A stretch of 7,645 bases of DNA from an uncultured Rhodospirillaceae bacterium (GTDB lineage Bacteria; Pseudomonadota; Alphaproteobacteria; CAAGCB01; CAG-977), in NCBI GenBank assembly GCA_900553035.1, contig USCC01000100.1:1-7645 (forward strand). The letters run 5' to 3'. Numbering within the stretch: position 1 is the first letter of the stretch; each line of letters starts with the position of its first letter. Below the pieces are notes generated by a model that was not told the origin of the DNA, searched no databases, and saw only the letters and a list, made by a program, of their open reading frames with translations. Shown here piece by piece: positions 1 to 6,111 of the stretch. The translations under genes were made by a program, and so were the position numbers.

Positions 1-254
1 CGTTCACATTCGCCAAGGCTTCGTTCGGCTTCGGCCCGCATACCGTCGTCCGGTTCAATGCCATAAACCGTGTTGCCCCGTTCGAGAAGTTGCGCGGAAA
101 AAATCCCGGTCCCCGAACCGATGTCCGCTACCGTTTTGCCGCAAAGCCTCTCTTCCTTTTCCAGATAATCCAGCAGTCCCGGCGCATACCGGGGGCGCCC
201 CGCGGCATAAAAAGAGGATTTACCCCTGAACAGAGACGTATCGTTTTGATTCAT
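1..254 (-). CDS. class I SAM-dependent methyltransferase, N-terminal part (cut by left window edge)
   Basis: Reading the minus strand from an ATG at 254-252 gives 84 codons that stay open to the window edge, so this is the 5' part of a longer gene. The protein begins MNQNDTSLFRGKSSFYAAGRP. Residues 42-56 carry the glycine-rich SAM-binding motif I (VADIGSGTGIFSAQL), followed by the acidic post-motif GIEPDDGM at 65-72, whose Glu would contact the SAM ribose. The F-x(6)-Y-x(3)-RP-x-Y N-terminal pattern is typical of small cytoplasmic class I methyltransferases. A GGAG Shine-Dalgarno (plus-strand CTCC, 261-264) lies 6 nt ahead of the ATG and supports this start. Substrate cannot be told, because the specificity-determining C-terminal half is outside the window. 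It is divergent from the PEGA operon. A weak -10-like TAAAAT (plus 288-293) may serve it. Confidence 0.88.
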   Translation of the reverse strand, partial: MNQNDTSLFRGKSSFYAAGRPRYAPGLLDYLEKEERLCGKTVADIGSGTGIFSAQLLERGNTVYGIEPDDGMRAEAERSLGECE

Positions 255-393
255 TTTTTTCTCCAAAAGCGGCCGGAAACCGGAAATATTTTATCCTCTT
301 TCCCGAAAAACCGGAAGCCTGAATAAAAATTTGCACACAGAACATATAATGATTAGGATAAGGTGTTTTTAATTTTTCTGTGCCGATTGTATC
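255..393. other. divergent intergenic region between methyltransferase and PEGA operon
   Basis: This 139-bp AT-rich gap separates divergent genes. It contains the methyltransferase ribosome site, a minus-strand TAAAAT hexamer at 288-293 without a good -35, short CCGG-AAA-CCGG inverted repeats around 273-283, and the TATAAT-containing promoter candidate for the rightward operon. No convincing operator or coding sequence is seen. Confidence 0.5.
331..359 (+). promoter_or_regulatory. candidate promoter of the PEGA operon
   Basis: A perfect TATAAT hexamer sits at 345-350, but no recognisable -35 lies 16-18 bp before it. An overlapping alternative is TTGCAC (331-336), 17 bp, TAGGAT (354-359). Either would start transcription about 30-40 nt before the ATG at 394. 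Assigned from hexamer matches only. Confidence 0.35.
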
Positions 394-2526
394 ATGCTTC
401 GTTTTTTGTGTTTTATTTTTCTTTTTCAGACATTTATCCGACCGGCTCTGGCCGATTGCGGTGTGTTCGATGCCGAAGATTCGGCTTACCGTTACGTCTG
501 TGCCTACGGCACAGGCAAATCCGAAGCAGAGGCGATCACCCGCGCCCGCCGGGACGGAGAGGCTCAGGCGGCAAAAATGATCGACAACACAATGGAATTC
601 CGCAGTCTTTCTGTTGAAACGGTCAATGATGTTGATGTGGTTTCCAATACGGCATCCTCCGGGCGCGCGGATGTTTCGTTGCTTTCCGTCGTCCGGGAAT
701 TTACGCCCGCCTGCCGGAAGGGGGTCTGCTCGGCCAACATTTTATACCGTTTCCCGAAAAAGGAAATCGAACGCCAGAAGGAACGTCTCAAGGCGGGAAA
801 GGCTGTCCGGCCGGCCTCCCGGACACTTGGACGAAAAAAGGCTTCAACCGGGCTTCTGAAGCTGCAGTCAAACGTTTCTGACGCGGCGGTTCGGATTGAC
901 GGAATCCTGTTCAGCCCGAAATCAACGGACGTTGACATCAATCTGGAGGAAGGCGTTCATGAGGTTTTCGTCGAGCATCCGCATTACCGGAGCTTTCGCC
1001 GGGAAGTCCGAATCGTACGCGGCGGAGATTTTCCTCTTTACGCCCGTCTGGAGGACGCCCGTGCGGAAGTTCGGCTGGAAACGCTTCCGGTCTCCGGAGC
1101 CGAAATTTTTCTGAACGGGAAAAAAATCGGGACAACCCCGAAATCATTTACGCTTAATCCGGCACAGGCGAATGAAATCCGCCTGACTCATCCGGAAATG
1201 CAGGATGCCTCTCTGTCTCTGACCGGCATCCTGAAAAAAGACCAGTCTGAAAGTTACGCTGTCCGGATGACGGAAAAGCCGAGTTTTGTTTCCATTGACA
1301 CAAGCCCCTCCGGAGCATTGGTGTACATGGACAGGAATCCGTTCGGAAAAACGCCCGTCCGCAATCGTCAGGTATCACGCGGAGAACATGCCTTCACAGT
1401 GGTTCTGGACGGCTATGAAAACGAGGAAGCCGAATTTAGCGCTGTCGGCGGCAAAACATATGTGAAGCATTTTGAGCTGAAACCGCGGAAGAACCGGAAA
1501 ACAACCCTCATTCCCGCTTCGTCCCCCGCGGCCGTCACGCCGGCCGCCGCCCCCGGACGGCTCGGCCCGCAGTATCAGGCCGGAGAGCAGGATAAATATC
1601 ATTCCTTCCGGGAAAAACGGCCGGTTCGCAGGCCTTTTGCCGCTCCGGACGCGGCAAGCCGGGAAGAAATGCTCATGGCGCTGATGAAGTGGGATTACGC
1701 CGCCAACCTGTTGCGCGTCCGTACCTCTTACAAAGAAGAGGACGGCGGCATCCTTCTGTTTGCGCAGACGTATTTCAACGATGACGCTTTCCGCGATGCC
1801 GTTGAAGGGACGTTTGTTCCGGTTCTGGAGCAGATCAGCGACAAAAAGAGCAGTGCTTCCATTGACAATGCCTGTTCCTTTACGGGCGAAAGCGAATGTC
1901 TGAACCGGCGAACGAAAAAGGTCTGTCGCACGAAAACCATCCGGACCGGTTTCTGGTCTCCGGACGAAGAAAAAACCGTCTGTGCACAGGAAACAACCTG
2001 TTCCATGATGTCTCCGCCCGGACTGAACCGTTCCTGCTATCCGGATTACCGCAAGACACGGACCGTTTCATGGAACGAAGGGAAATACGACCGTGACCAT
2101 CGCCTGATCGTCCACGAAGGACGTCTGAAAGATCTGTCCGGGACGGTCTATGTCCTGAAAGCCCCCGGCCGGGAGGCATATCATACTTTTCGGAGCGGTT
2201 TGCGCCATGATCCGCGCTTCGGCCGGATTTCCGCCATTGAAAAAGTCCGCCTGAAAGTCGTCCTTCATCTGACTTCCGGCAAAACGGCCGTCCGGGAAAC
2301 CGTTCTGAACCTGCGGAAATTCATCCGTGCGGACAGGCTTCCGGAATCGGCCAATGCCGAAGTCCCCCGCAAATTCATTGAAGAACAGAAGGCTTCCGCC
2401 GGCGTGATTTTCTATCCGAGGATTGAAAGATCTCCCGAAGAGTATAAAACCATGTTCTTTTTTGACGGAGTCAAAGCCGACGACGTTGTTTCCGTGTCCG
2501 TTTCTCTGGAAAGGGTCGCTTCATGA
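394..2526 (+). CDS. exported protein with three PEGA-type repeats and a cysteine-rich C-terminal region
   Basis: The 710-aa product starts with a signal peptide (hydrophobic run 4-15, signal-peptidase-I-like ALA at 18-20, mature start at Asp21). Residues 40-120 resemble the N-terminal fold of envelope proteins with an alanine-rich helix (AEAITRARRDGEAQAA). Three PEGA-type beta repeats follow, at about 154-219, 224-292 and 297-363. The third is the clearest, with SPSGALVYMD, FGKTP, RGEH and LDGY. A Pro/Ala-rich linker covers about 373-420. The C-terminal region, about 421-710, is unrecognised and has six Cys in residues 494-548. PEGA domains are known from bacterial and archaeal surface proteins and are generally taken as binding or interaction modules, so periplasmic or surface localisation is inferred. 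ATG 394 is the first start after the in-frame stop at 370-372, but it has no obvious Shine-Dalgarno. The stop codon overlaps the next start (ATGA), implying an operon. Exact function is unknown. Confidence 0.85.
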   Translation: MLRFLCFIFLFQTFIRPALADCGVFDAEDSAYRYVCAYGTGKSEAEAITRARRDGEAQAAKMIDNTMEFRSLSVETVNDVDVVSNTASSGRADVSLLSVVREFTPACRKGVCSANILYRFPKKEIERQKERLKAGKAVRPASRTLGRKKASTGLLKLQSNVSDAAVRIDGILFSPKSTDVDINLEEGVHEVFVEHPHYRSFRREVRIVRGGDFPLYARLEDARAEVRLETLPVSGAEIFLNGKKIGTTPKSFTLNPAQANEIRLTHPEMQDASLSLTGILKKDQSESYAVRMTEKPSFVSIDTSPSGALVYMDRNPFGKTPVRNRQVSRGEHAFTVVLDGYENEEAEFSAVGGKTYVKHFELKPRKNRKTTLIPASSPAAVTPAAAPGRLGPQYQAGEQDKYHSFREKRPVRRPFAAPDAASREEMLMALMKWDYAANLLRVRTSYKEEDGGILLFAQTYFNDDAFRDAVEGTFVPVLEQISDKKSSASIDNACSFTGESECLNRRTKKVCRTKTIRTGFWSPDEEKTVCAQETTCSMMSPPGLNRSCYPDYRKTRTVSWNEGKYDRDHRLIVHEGRLKDLSGTVYVLKAPGREAYHTFRSGLRHDPRFGRISAIEKVRLKVVLHLTSGKTAVRETVLNLRKFIRADRLPESANAEVPRKFIEEQKASAGVIFYPRIERSPEEYKTMFFFDGVKADDVVSVSVSLERVAS

Positions 2527-3236
2527 AAAAACATCTGTTTTTCCTGACCGTTTTCTGTTTTCTGGCCGGCTGTTCGGTAACGCCCGAGGCTCCGGCGACC
2601 GTGTTCATTGATTCCAATATTACCGCTGATGTTTATGCCGGCGACGAAAAAATCGGCGTAACGCCCTTTGCCCGTCACCTTCCGGGAAAGGAGATCGCCA
2701 TGCTGACGATCCGTCGTGAAGGATATAAGACCGTCGCTCTGCCGCTTGAAACGGGTTACACCGACAACTACCGCCCCGGGCTTCCTTATGCCTTGTCCGA
2801 CATGACGTCCTCCCGCTGCGACGGCCGTCTGTACCGGCATGAAAAATCGAACGGGAAAAAAGATAACCCGATGGGATGCGCTTATCCGTTTTTCCTGACA
2901 ATCATGACGCCGACCTACGGCGCGGGGCTTTTCATTGCCACAACAGACCTGACACCGGATTCCCGTTATGTGGTATATGAAAAAAATTCGTTTTATGTCG
3001 ATATGGTTCCCGACGGCAAACGCCATTATTCAACTGCGGACATCCGTGACGCCGAAATCCGGACGTTTTCGCTGTTCAACTTCCCTGCGCTTGCCGCCGG
3101 CCGTCCTGACGCGCTCGAAAGCCTTGCTTTCCTTTCCGGCATATCGCCGGCCGAAATTCAGGCTCTGACGTTTTCCCGTCCGACGGCTCCTCTGTTCACC
3201 GACGCGCTGATCAAACGGGAAAACCGCCTTCACTGA
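2523..3236 (+). CDS. PEGA-like lipoprotein, translationally coupled to the upstream PEGA protein
   Basis: The 237-aa product has a lipoprotein signal: Lys2-Lys3, a hydrophobic stretch 5-13, and lipobox LAGC at 14-17. Cys17 is the predicted lipidated residue, and Ser at +2 suggests outer-membrane sorting. Residues about 26-76 form a PEGA-like segment (VFIDSN, GDEKIGVTPF, LPGKE, REGYKTV), a shorter relative of the repeats in the preceding gene. A moderately hydrophobic stretch at 121-141, between Cys119 and a polar C-terminal half, may be buried or membrane-associated. The ATG shares four bases with the upstream TGA and follows a GGAAAGG-like ribosome site inside the previous gene, so coupled translation is expected. 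Function is not recognised. The context suggests a lipid-anchored partner of the 710-aa exported protein. Confidence 0.85.
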   Translation: MKKHLFFLTVFCFLAGCSVTPEAPATVFIDSNITADVYAGDEKIGVTPFARHLPGKEIAMLTIRREGYKTVALPLETGYTDNYRPGLPYALSDMTSSRCDGRLYRHEKSNGKKDNPMGCAYPFFLTIMTPTYGAGLFIATTDLTPDSRYVVYEKNSFYVDMVPDGKRHYSTADIRDAEIRTFSLFNFPALAAGRPDALESLAFLSGISPAEIQALTFSRPTAPLFTDALIKRENRLH

Positions 3237-3243
3237 ACGCCGC

Positions 3244-3260
3244 GCGTAAGGTATTTACGC
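3244..3260 (+). terminator. weak hairpin after the PEGA operon, possible transcription end
   Basis: GCGTAA (3244-3249) and TTACGC (3255-3260) form a perfect 6-bp stem with a 5-nt loop, 8 nt after the lipoprotein stop. No U-run follows, so it is not a standard intrinsic terminator. It may stabilise the mRNA 3' end or assist Rho-dependent ending. Confidence 0.3.
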
Positions 3261-3303
3261 CCTGATATCCGCAAGCCACCTGCTGTGACGGCCTGTTTCC
3301 CTC

Positions 3304-3336
3304 TTCTGCCGTTTATCGCCATGTATGGCGGCAGAA
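3304..3336. other. bulged inverted repeat (hairpin)
   Basis: TTCTGC (3304-3309) pairs with GCAGAA (3331-3336), and CGCCA (3317-3321) pairs with TGGCG (3326-3330) around a TGTA loop. This gives 11 bp in total with a 7-nt bulge on the left arm. It sits left of the direct repeats and could be part of the same structured element. No poly-T follows on either strand. Confidence 0.4.
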
Positions 3337-3358
3337 TGTCTTCAAACGGAGCCGTCTT

Positions 3359-3464
3359 CCGAAGAGATGAAGCTTCTTTAAAGGCACATTCCGCCAACGG
3401 AGTAAATTGTTGAACGCCGGCATAATGCTTTGCAAAGCAAAAAAGACGCCGCAATGCTCCTGTG
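3359..3464. repeat. direct repeat unit A of an intergenic structured element
   Basis: Unit A has two blocks shared with unit B. Block 1 (3359-3392) matches 3525-3558 at 31 of 34 positions and includes GCTTCTTTAAAGGCACATTC. Block 2 (3428-3445), CTTTGCAAAGCAAAAAAG, is identical to 3592-3609. Between them lies a 35-nt diverged stretch. A CCGCA...TCCTG tail follows. In this copy block 2 forms part of the 12-bp palindrome GCTTTGCAAAGC (3427-3438). The copy offset is 166 then 164 bp, so the unit repeats as nucleotide sequence, not as protein. Confidence 0.75.
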
Positions 3465-3524
3465 ACGCAAGCCCTCCTTTTCTGCAACCGCGCAGGCGAC
3501 GGAAGCCTGTTATGCGTGCGCATT

Positions 3525-3627
3525 CCAAGGAGATGATGCTTCTTTAAAGGCACATTCCCCAGAGAGGTACTTTGAGTCTCAACCACGTATCCTTTGCAAA
3601 GCAAAAAAGGCCGCACCATTTCCTGCG
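3525..3627. repeat. direct repeat unit B of an intergenic structured element
   Basis: This is the second copy of the unit at 3359-3464, with the same two conserved blocks and a diverged 33-nt middle. In this copy TGCTT and AAAGG of block 1 can pair with CCTTT and AAGCA of block 2, giving two 5-bp helices around an internal loop that close over the variable segment. This looks like a transcribed structured element or a REP/MITE-like dispersed repeat. Which of these it is cannot be decided from one locus. Confidence 0.75.
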
Positions 3628-3638
3628 GAGTAAACCGC

Positions 3639-3663
3639 CTCCGAAAGAAAGCCCTTTTCGGAG
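3639..3663. other. perfect 8-bp hairpin between repeat unit B and the terminator
   Basis: CTCCGAAA (3639-3646) and TTTCGGAG (3656-3663) are exact reverse complements around a 9-nt loop. No T-run flanks it on either strand. It may be the end of the repeat element or a secondary hairpin behind the terminator at 3673-3700. Confidence 0.4.
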
Positions 3664-3672
3664 TGTCCCCAC

Positions 3673-3700
3673 AAAAAAAGCCCCGCTGATGCAGGGCTTT
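3673..3700 (-). terminator. intrinsic terminator of the 268-aa gene
   Basis: On the minus strand an AAAGCCC / GGGCTTT stem, extended inside by GC/GC past one mismatch, with a 4-nt apical loop, is followed at once by a run of seven T. It begins 20 nt after the stop codon at 3720. Read on the plus strand the tail is much weaker (TTTCTGTTG), so it mainly serves the leftward gene. Confidence 0.85.
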
Positions 3701-3719
3701 CTGTTGCTGTTTTCAAGAA

Positions 3720-4526
3720 TCAACGCGTACGCTTCGACGCCAGAACAGCAGATACCACATTCGTCGTTTTTTCCTGCTCCGCCTTACGTTCACGGCGAAC
3801 CTGTTGATAAGCCTCTTCAATATGAGGCGCCGGCTTACCTTCCTTTTTCAGAGCATTGATTCTGTCTTGGGCTTTATAGGTATCCAAACGCATTTCAACC
3901 ATTTGATCCCGCATCTTTGGATCGGCCAGATAAGCCTCAACATCCTGTTTGTAAATGAATCTTTCAATCCATTTCTGCGGATTGAATTCAAACCCGGGAA
4001 ACATATCAGCCATCTCCAGCGCCCCCGCCAGAGCTTCCTTTTTTTCCTCCGGTTTCATCCGGGACAGCTTTTTTTCTGCGAAATATTTGGCGCACATTTC
4101 CATATGGCGGTTGTCAGCTTTCCGTTGAAACCATGCCTCCTGGGAAAAAGACGGCGGATTGTTCTTCAATTCTTCGCTGACTTCTTTAACACGACGCTCG
4201 TCAACAATGTGCTGAAAAACTTCACTGCCCAGCCGCCGTTCCATTTCCGGCGTTATTTCCGGCGCTTCCGCTCGTGCATTCCGCAGCTGGGATGCTTTTT
4301 CCTTAAAATAATCGGTCACAAGCGCTTCCTCGACGAACCGCTTAACCTCCCGGTTTAACGCCGAATTCGGTTTCAGCCGCTCAAAACGCATTTTATTGTG
4401 TTCAAACCGTTTCGCGGCTTCTGCTTCAACGGCCATATCGGTATACATCTCTTTTTTCAGCTTTTTGTTCGCGTCAAGAGCCTTGTCCACCTGTTCGGAA
4501 TGATAAAATTCTTCGTACAATCCCAT
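3720..4526 (-). CDS. uncharacterised charged, all-helical 268-aa protein
   Basis: I do not recognise this protein. The 268-aa product is rich in Glu, Lys, Arg and Ala, has one Cys (145), and has no signal peptide or membrane segment, so it is probably soluble and cytoplasmic. Long amphipathic helices are likely at about 10-50, 58-85, 92-123 and 205-255, with coiled-coil character near both ends. A less charged central part, about 125-200, carries aromatic residues (AWFQRK, MFPGFEFNPQKWIERFIYKQD) and may be a small folded domain. The start is well supported by AAAGGGAG located 9 nt before the ATG. It is monocistronic, with its own promoter (4575-4603) and a strong terminator. A role in secretion or as an effector is conceivable because of the nearby virD4-type gene, but nothing in the sequence shows it. 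Confidence 0.8.
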   Translation of the reverse strand: MGLYEEFYHSEQVDKALDANKKLKKEMYTDMAVEAEAAKRFEHNKMRFERLKPNSALNREVKRFVEEALVTDYFKEKASQLRNARAEAPEITPEMERRLGSEVFQHIVDERRVKEVSEELKNNPPSFSQEAWFQRKADNRHMEMCAKYFAEKKLSRMKPEEKKEALAGALEMADMFPGFEFNPQKWIERFIYKQDVEAYLADPKMRDQMVEMRLDTYKAQDRINALKKEGKPAPHIEEAYQQVRRERKAEQEKTTNVVSAVLASKRTR

Positions 4527-4574
4527 AGCAACAAACTCCCTTTTTTATGTCGACTCCCTCACCTTCAATTAAGA

Positions 4575-4603
4575 AGATTACCACGCTTTTGTAATTTTGT
4601 CGA
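4575..4603 (-). promoter_or_regulatory. candidate sigma70-type promoter of the 268-aa gene
   Basis: On the minus strand TCGACA (plus 4598-4603, 5/6 to TTGACA) lies 17 bp before TAATCT (plus 4575-4580, 3/6 to TATAAT). Transcription would begin near 4568, leaving about 42 nt of leader that contains the AAAGGGAG ribosome site. Confidence 0.45.
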
Positions 4604-4773
4604 ATTTTTCCATTCATAATTTTATATTTAAATACGATATCTTAATCCTGAAATTAACCGAAAATAATTTATTTTTTTGACAAAGCATATAGAAAGATAA
4701 TGTCTTCTTTTCGGATAGAGCGACCCTTCACATTCTCATCTCTGCGCCGGAACTGACGATCCCCCGCAACGAC

Positions 4774-4805
4774 AAAAGCCTCCGGCCGTCAGACCGGAGG
4801 CTTTT
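4774..4805 (-). terminator. intrinsic terminator of the flavo-diiron gene, possibly bidirectional
   Basis: AAAAGCCTCCGG (4774-4785) and CCGGAGGCTTTT (4794-4805) are exact complements around an 8-nt loop. The GC-rich core ends in TTTT on both strands, so it can stop transcription both ways. It begins 14 nt after the fprA stop codon. There is no rightward gene immediately to its left. Confidence 0.85.
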
Positions 4806-4819
4806 ATGGAGGCCGTGCT

Positions 4820-5989
4820 TTATTTAACGACGCGCTTCGCCGTTTCTGCCAGCTCTTTCAGGCTTTCCGGCGTCGGACGGTAATTGATGCCAAAGGCCCC
4901 TTCCGGAATTTCCCATCCCAGTCCCCCGACAACGTCCTCAACAGCCGTCAGGACACCCTTTTTCCATCCGTAGGAACCAAAGCAGAAGGCCACCTTGTTC
5001 TTCGGGGCAAGCCCCTTCAGATATGTCATGAACGCCCCCATCGTCGGAAGAACTCCGGAATTCAGAGTCGGTGAACCAAACGCGACATACTTTGCTTCGA
5101 CAATATCGTTGATGACATCTGACAGATGGTCATACTTCAACGAACAGACCGTTACCTTCAGCCCTTTTTCGCCCCAGGCCGAAGCCACGGTTCGCGCCAT
5201 CTGTTCAGTCGATCCCCACATGGAATCGTAAACGACGACCGCCTTGTCCGGCGTCGCTTCGTATGACGACCATTTCACATATTTCGCGATGATTTCGGGA
5301 ATATGTTTGCGCCAGATAACCCCATGACTGGGCGCGATGATTTCAATATCAAGCCTGCCCGCTTCCTCCAGAGCTTTCTGTACCTGCGCACCGTAAGGCC
5401 ACACGATGTTGCCATAATATTTCTTCGCTTCGGACATGATGATGTCCAGATCGTAATCGTCGAAAATTTCATCAGAAGCAAAATGCTGGCCGAACGCATC
5501 ATTCGGGAACAGGATTTTTTCCTCCGCCATATAGGTCATCATGGAATCGGGCCAATGTACCATCGGCATCAGTGTAAAAGACAGCGTGTGATGTCCGATG
5601 TTGAGCGTATCTCCCGTCTTGACCGTCTGAATTTTCCATCCGGCCGTATCATAATGCAGGTTCAGGCCGCGCTCGCCCGCCGCCGGGCAGTACAGTGTGG
5701 CGTTCTTTGCCTTTTCCATTACCATCGGAAGCGCCCCCGTGTGATCCATTTCAACATGGTTACAGATCACAACATCAATCTTTTCCGGGTCAATGACCGA
5801 AGAAATTTTTGCCATCAGCTGTTCCGCAAAAGGCGCCTTGACCGCGTCAATCAGCGTAATTTTATCGTCCACAATCAAATAAGCATTGTAAGTCGACCCG
5901 CGGGAAGTGCTGTATCCGTGAAACTCGCGCAGATTCCAGTCCTTGACACCGACCCAGTAAATACCTTTTTTAATTTCAACAGCTTTCAT
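4820..5989 (-). CDS. fprA: A-type flavoprotein (flavo-diiron protein), O2 and/or NO reductase
   Basis: The 389-aa product matches the usual length and two-domain layout of class A flavo-diiron proteins, which reduce O2 to water and/or NO to N2O in the cytoplasm of anaerobes. The N-terminal metallo-beta-lactamase-like domain (1-245) keeps the diiron ligands: H78-x-E80-x-D82-H83, H145 (VHWPDSM), D164 (FPNDAFG) and H222 (APSHG). The C-terminal flavodoxin domain begins near 249 with the FMN phosphate loop YDSMWGSTEQ, then GSPTLNSG and FGSYGW. It has no rubredoxin or flavin reductase extension, so a separate electron donor is needed, and none is in the window. I chose ATG 5989 because AAAGGGGG lies 7 nt before it. 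A GTG directly ahead (5992) would add one residue. The gene has its own promoter, a 5'-UTR stem-loop and a terminator. The O2/NO preference cannot be read from the sequence. Confidence 0.96.
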   Translation of the reverse strand: MKAVEIKKGIYWVGVKDWNLREFHGYSTSRGSTYNAYLIVDDKITLIDAVKAPFAEQLMAKISSVIDPEKIDVVICNHVEMDHTGALPMVMEKAKNATLYCPAAGERGLNLHYDTAGWKIQTVKTGDTLNIGHHTLSFTLMPMVHWPDSMMTYMAEEKILFPNDAFGQHFASDEIFDDYDLDIIMSEAKKYYGNIVWPYGAQVQKALEEAGRLDIEIIAPSHGVIWRKHIPEIIAKYVKWSSYEATPDKAVVVYDSMWGSTEQMARTVASAWGEKGLKVTVCSLKYDHLSDVINDIVEAKYVAFGSPTLNSGVLPTMGAFMTYLKGLAPKNKVAFCFGSYGWKKGVLTAVEDVVGGLGWEIPEGAFGINYRPTPESLKELAETAKRVVK

Positions 5990-6029
5990 CACTCATCCCC
6001 CTTTTTATAAAAACGTGCTTCCTTCATAC

Positions 6030-6065
6030 CACTTTCGGAACCTTTTGAACATATAAACAAAAGTG
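6030..6065 (-). promoter_or_regulatory. stem-loop in the fprA 5' leader
   Basis: In the predicted fprA leader CACTTTTG (plus 6058-6065) pairs with CGAAAGTG (plus 6030-6037), giving 8 bp with one G-U over a 20-nt loop. It starts a few nucleotides after the predicted transcription start and could stabilise the mRNA. It is not a riboswitch class I recognise. Confidence 0.35.
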
Positions 6066-6075
6066 AACGCAAAGC

Positions 6076-6103
6076 ACTATAATTAGAAAGATTCCAGAAT
6101 CAA
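6076..6103 (-). promoter_or_regulatory. candidate sigma70-type promoter of fprA, with a dyad overlapping -35
   Basis: On the minus strand TTGATT (plus 6098-6103, 4/6) is 16 bp before TATAGT (plus 6076-6081, 5/6). Transcription would start near 6069, giving a leader of about 80 nt. The perfect dyad GATTC-CA-GAATC (6090-6101) overlaps the -35 and spacer and may be an operator. It does not fit the FNR consensus TTGAT-N4-ATCAA. Confidence 0.5.
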
Positions 6104-6111
6104 GAAATATC

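Larger units (their letters stand above)
3237..3672. other. 436-bp non-coding region with diverged direct repeats and hairpins
   Basis: No credible gene is present. Open minus-strand frames across it have no ribosome site, no family resemblance, and read the two repeat copies in different frames. Instead the stretch holds a hairpin just after the lipoprotein stop (3244-3260), a bulged hairpin (3304-3336), two diverged repeat units (3359-3464 and 3525-3627) and an 8-bp perfect stem (3639-3663). GTGACG and TTCTGC occur both at 3285-3309 and at 3462-3485, about 176 bp apart, hinting at a third, decayed unit on the left. Confidence 0.65.

Noticed and set aside
90..326. Plus-strand open frame of 78 codons
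   Set aside because: It is antisense to the methyltransferase, whose SAM-binding motif clearly sets the coding strand.
2412..3026. Minus-strand open frame of 204 codons
   Set aside because: It is antisense to the PEGA gene end and the lipoprotein, which have a signal peptide, lipobox and ATGA coupling. No ribosome site or family resemblance.
3230..3619. Minus-strand open frame of 129 codons across the repeat region (and a shorter one at 3313-3528)
   Set aside because: No ribosome site. It lies past a strong terminator, and the similar peptides come from two copies of a nucleotide repeat read in different frames.
3359..3627. CRISPR array
   Set aside because: Only two diverged units with about 165-bp spacing and no 25-40 bp identical repeats with uniform spacers.
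5303..6010. Plus-strand open frame of 235 codons
   Set aside because: Antisense shadow of the flavo-diiron gene, with an unnatural His/Arg/Phe-rich composition.
6090..6103. FNR/CRP box upstream of fprA
   Set aside because: One half, TTGAT, is present, but the second half ATCAA is missing at the required spacing.
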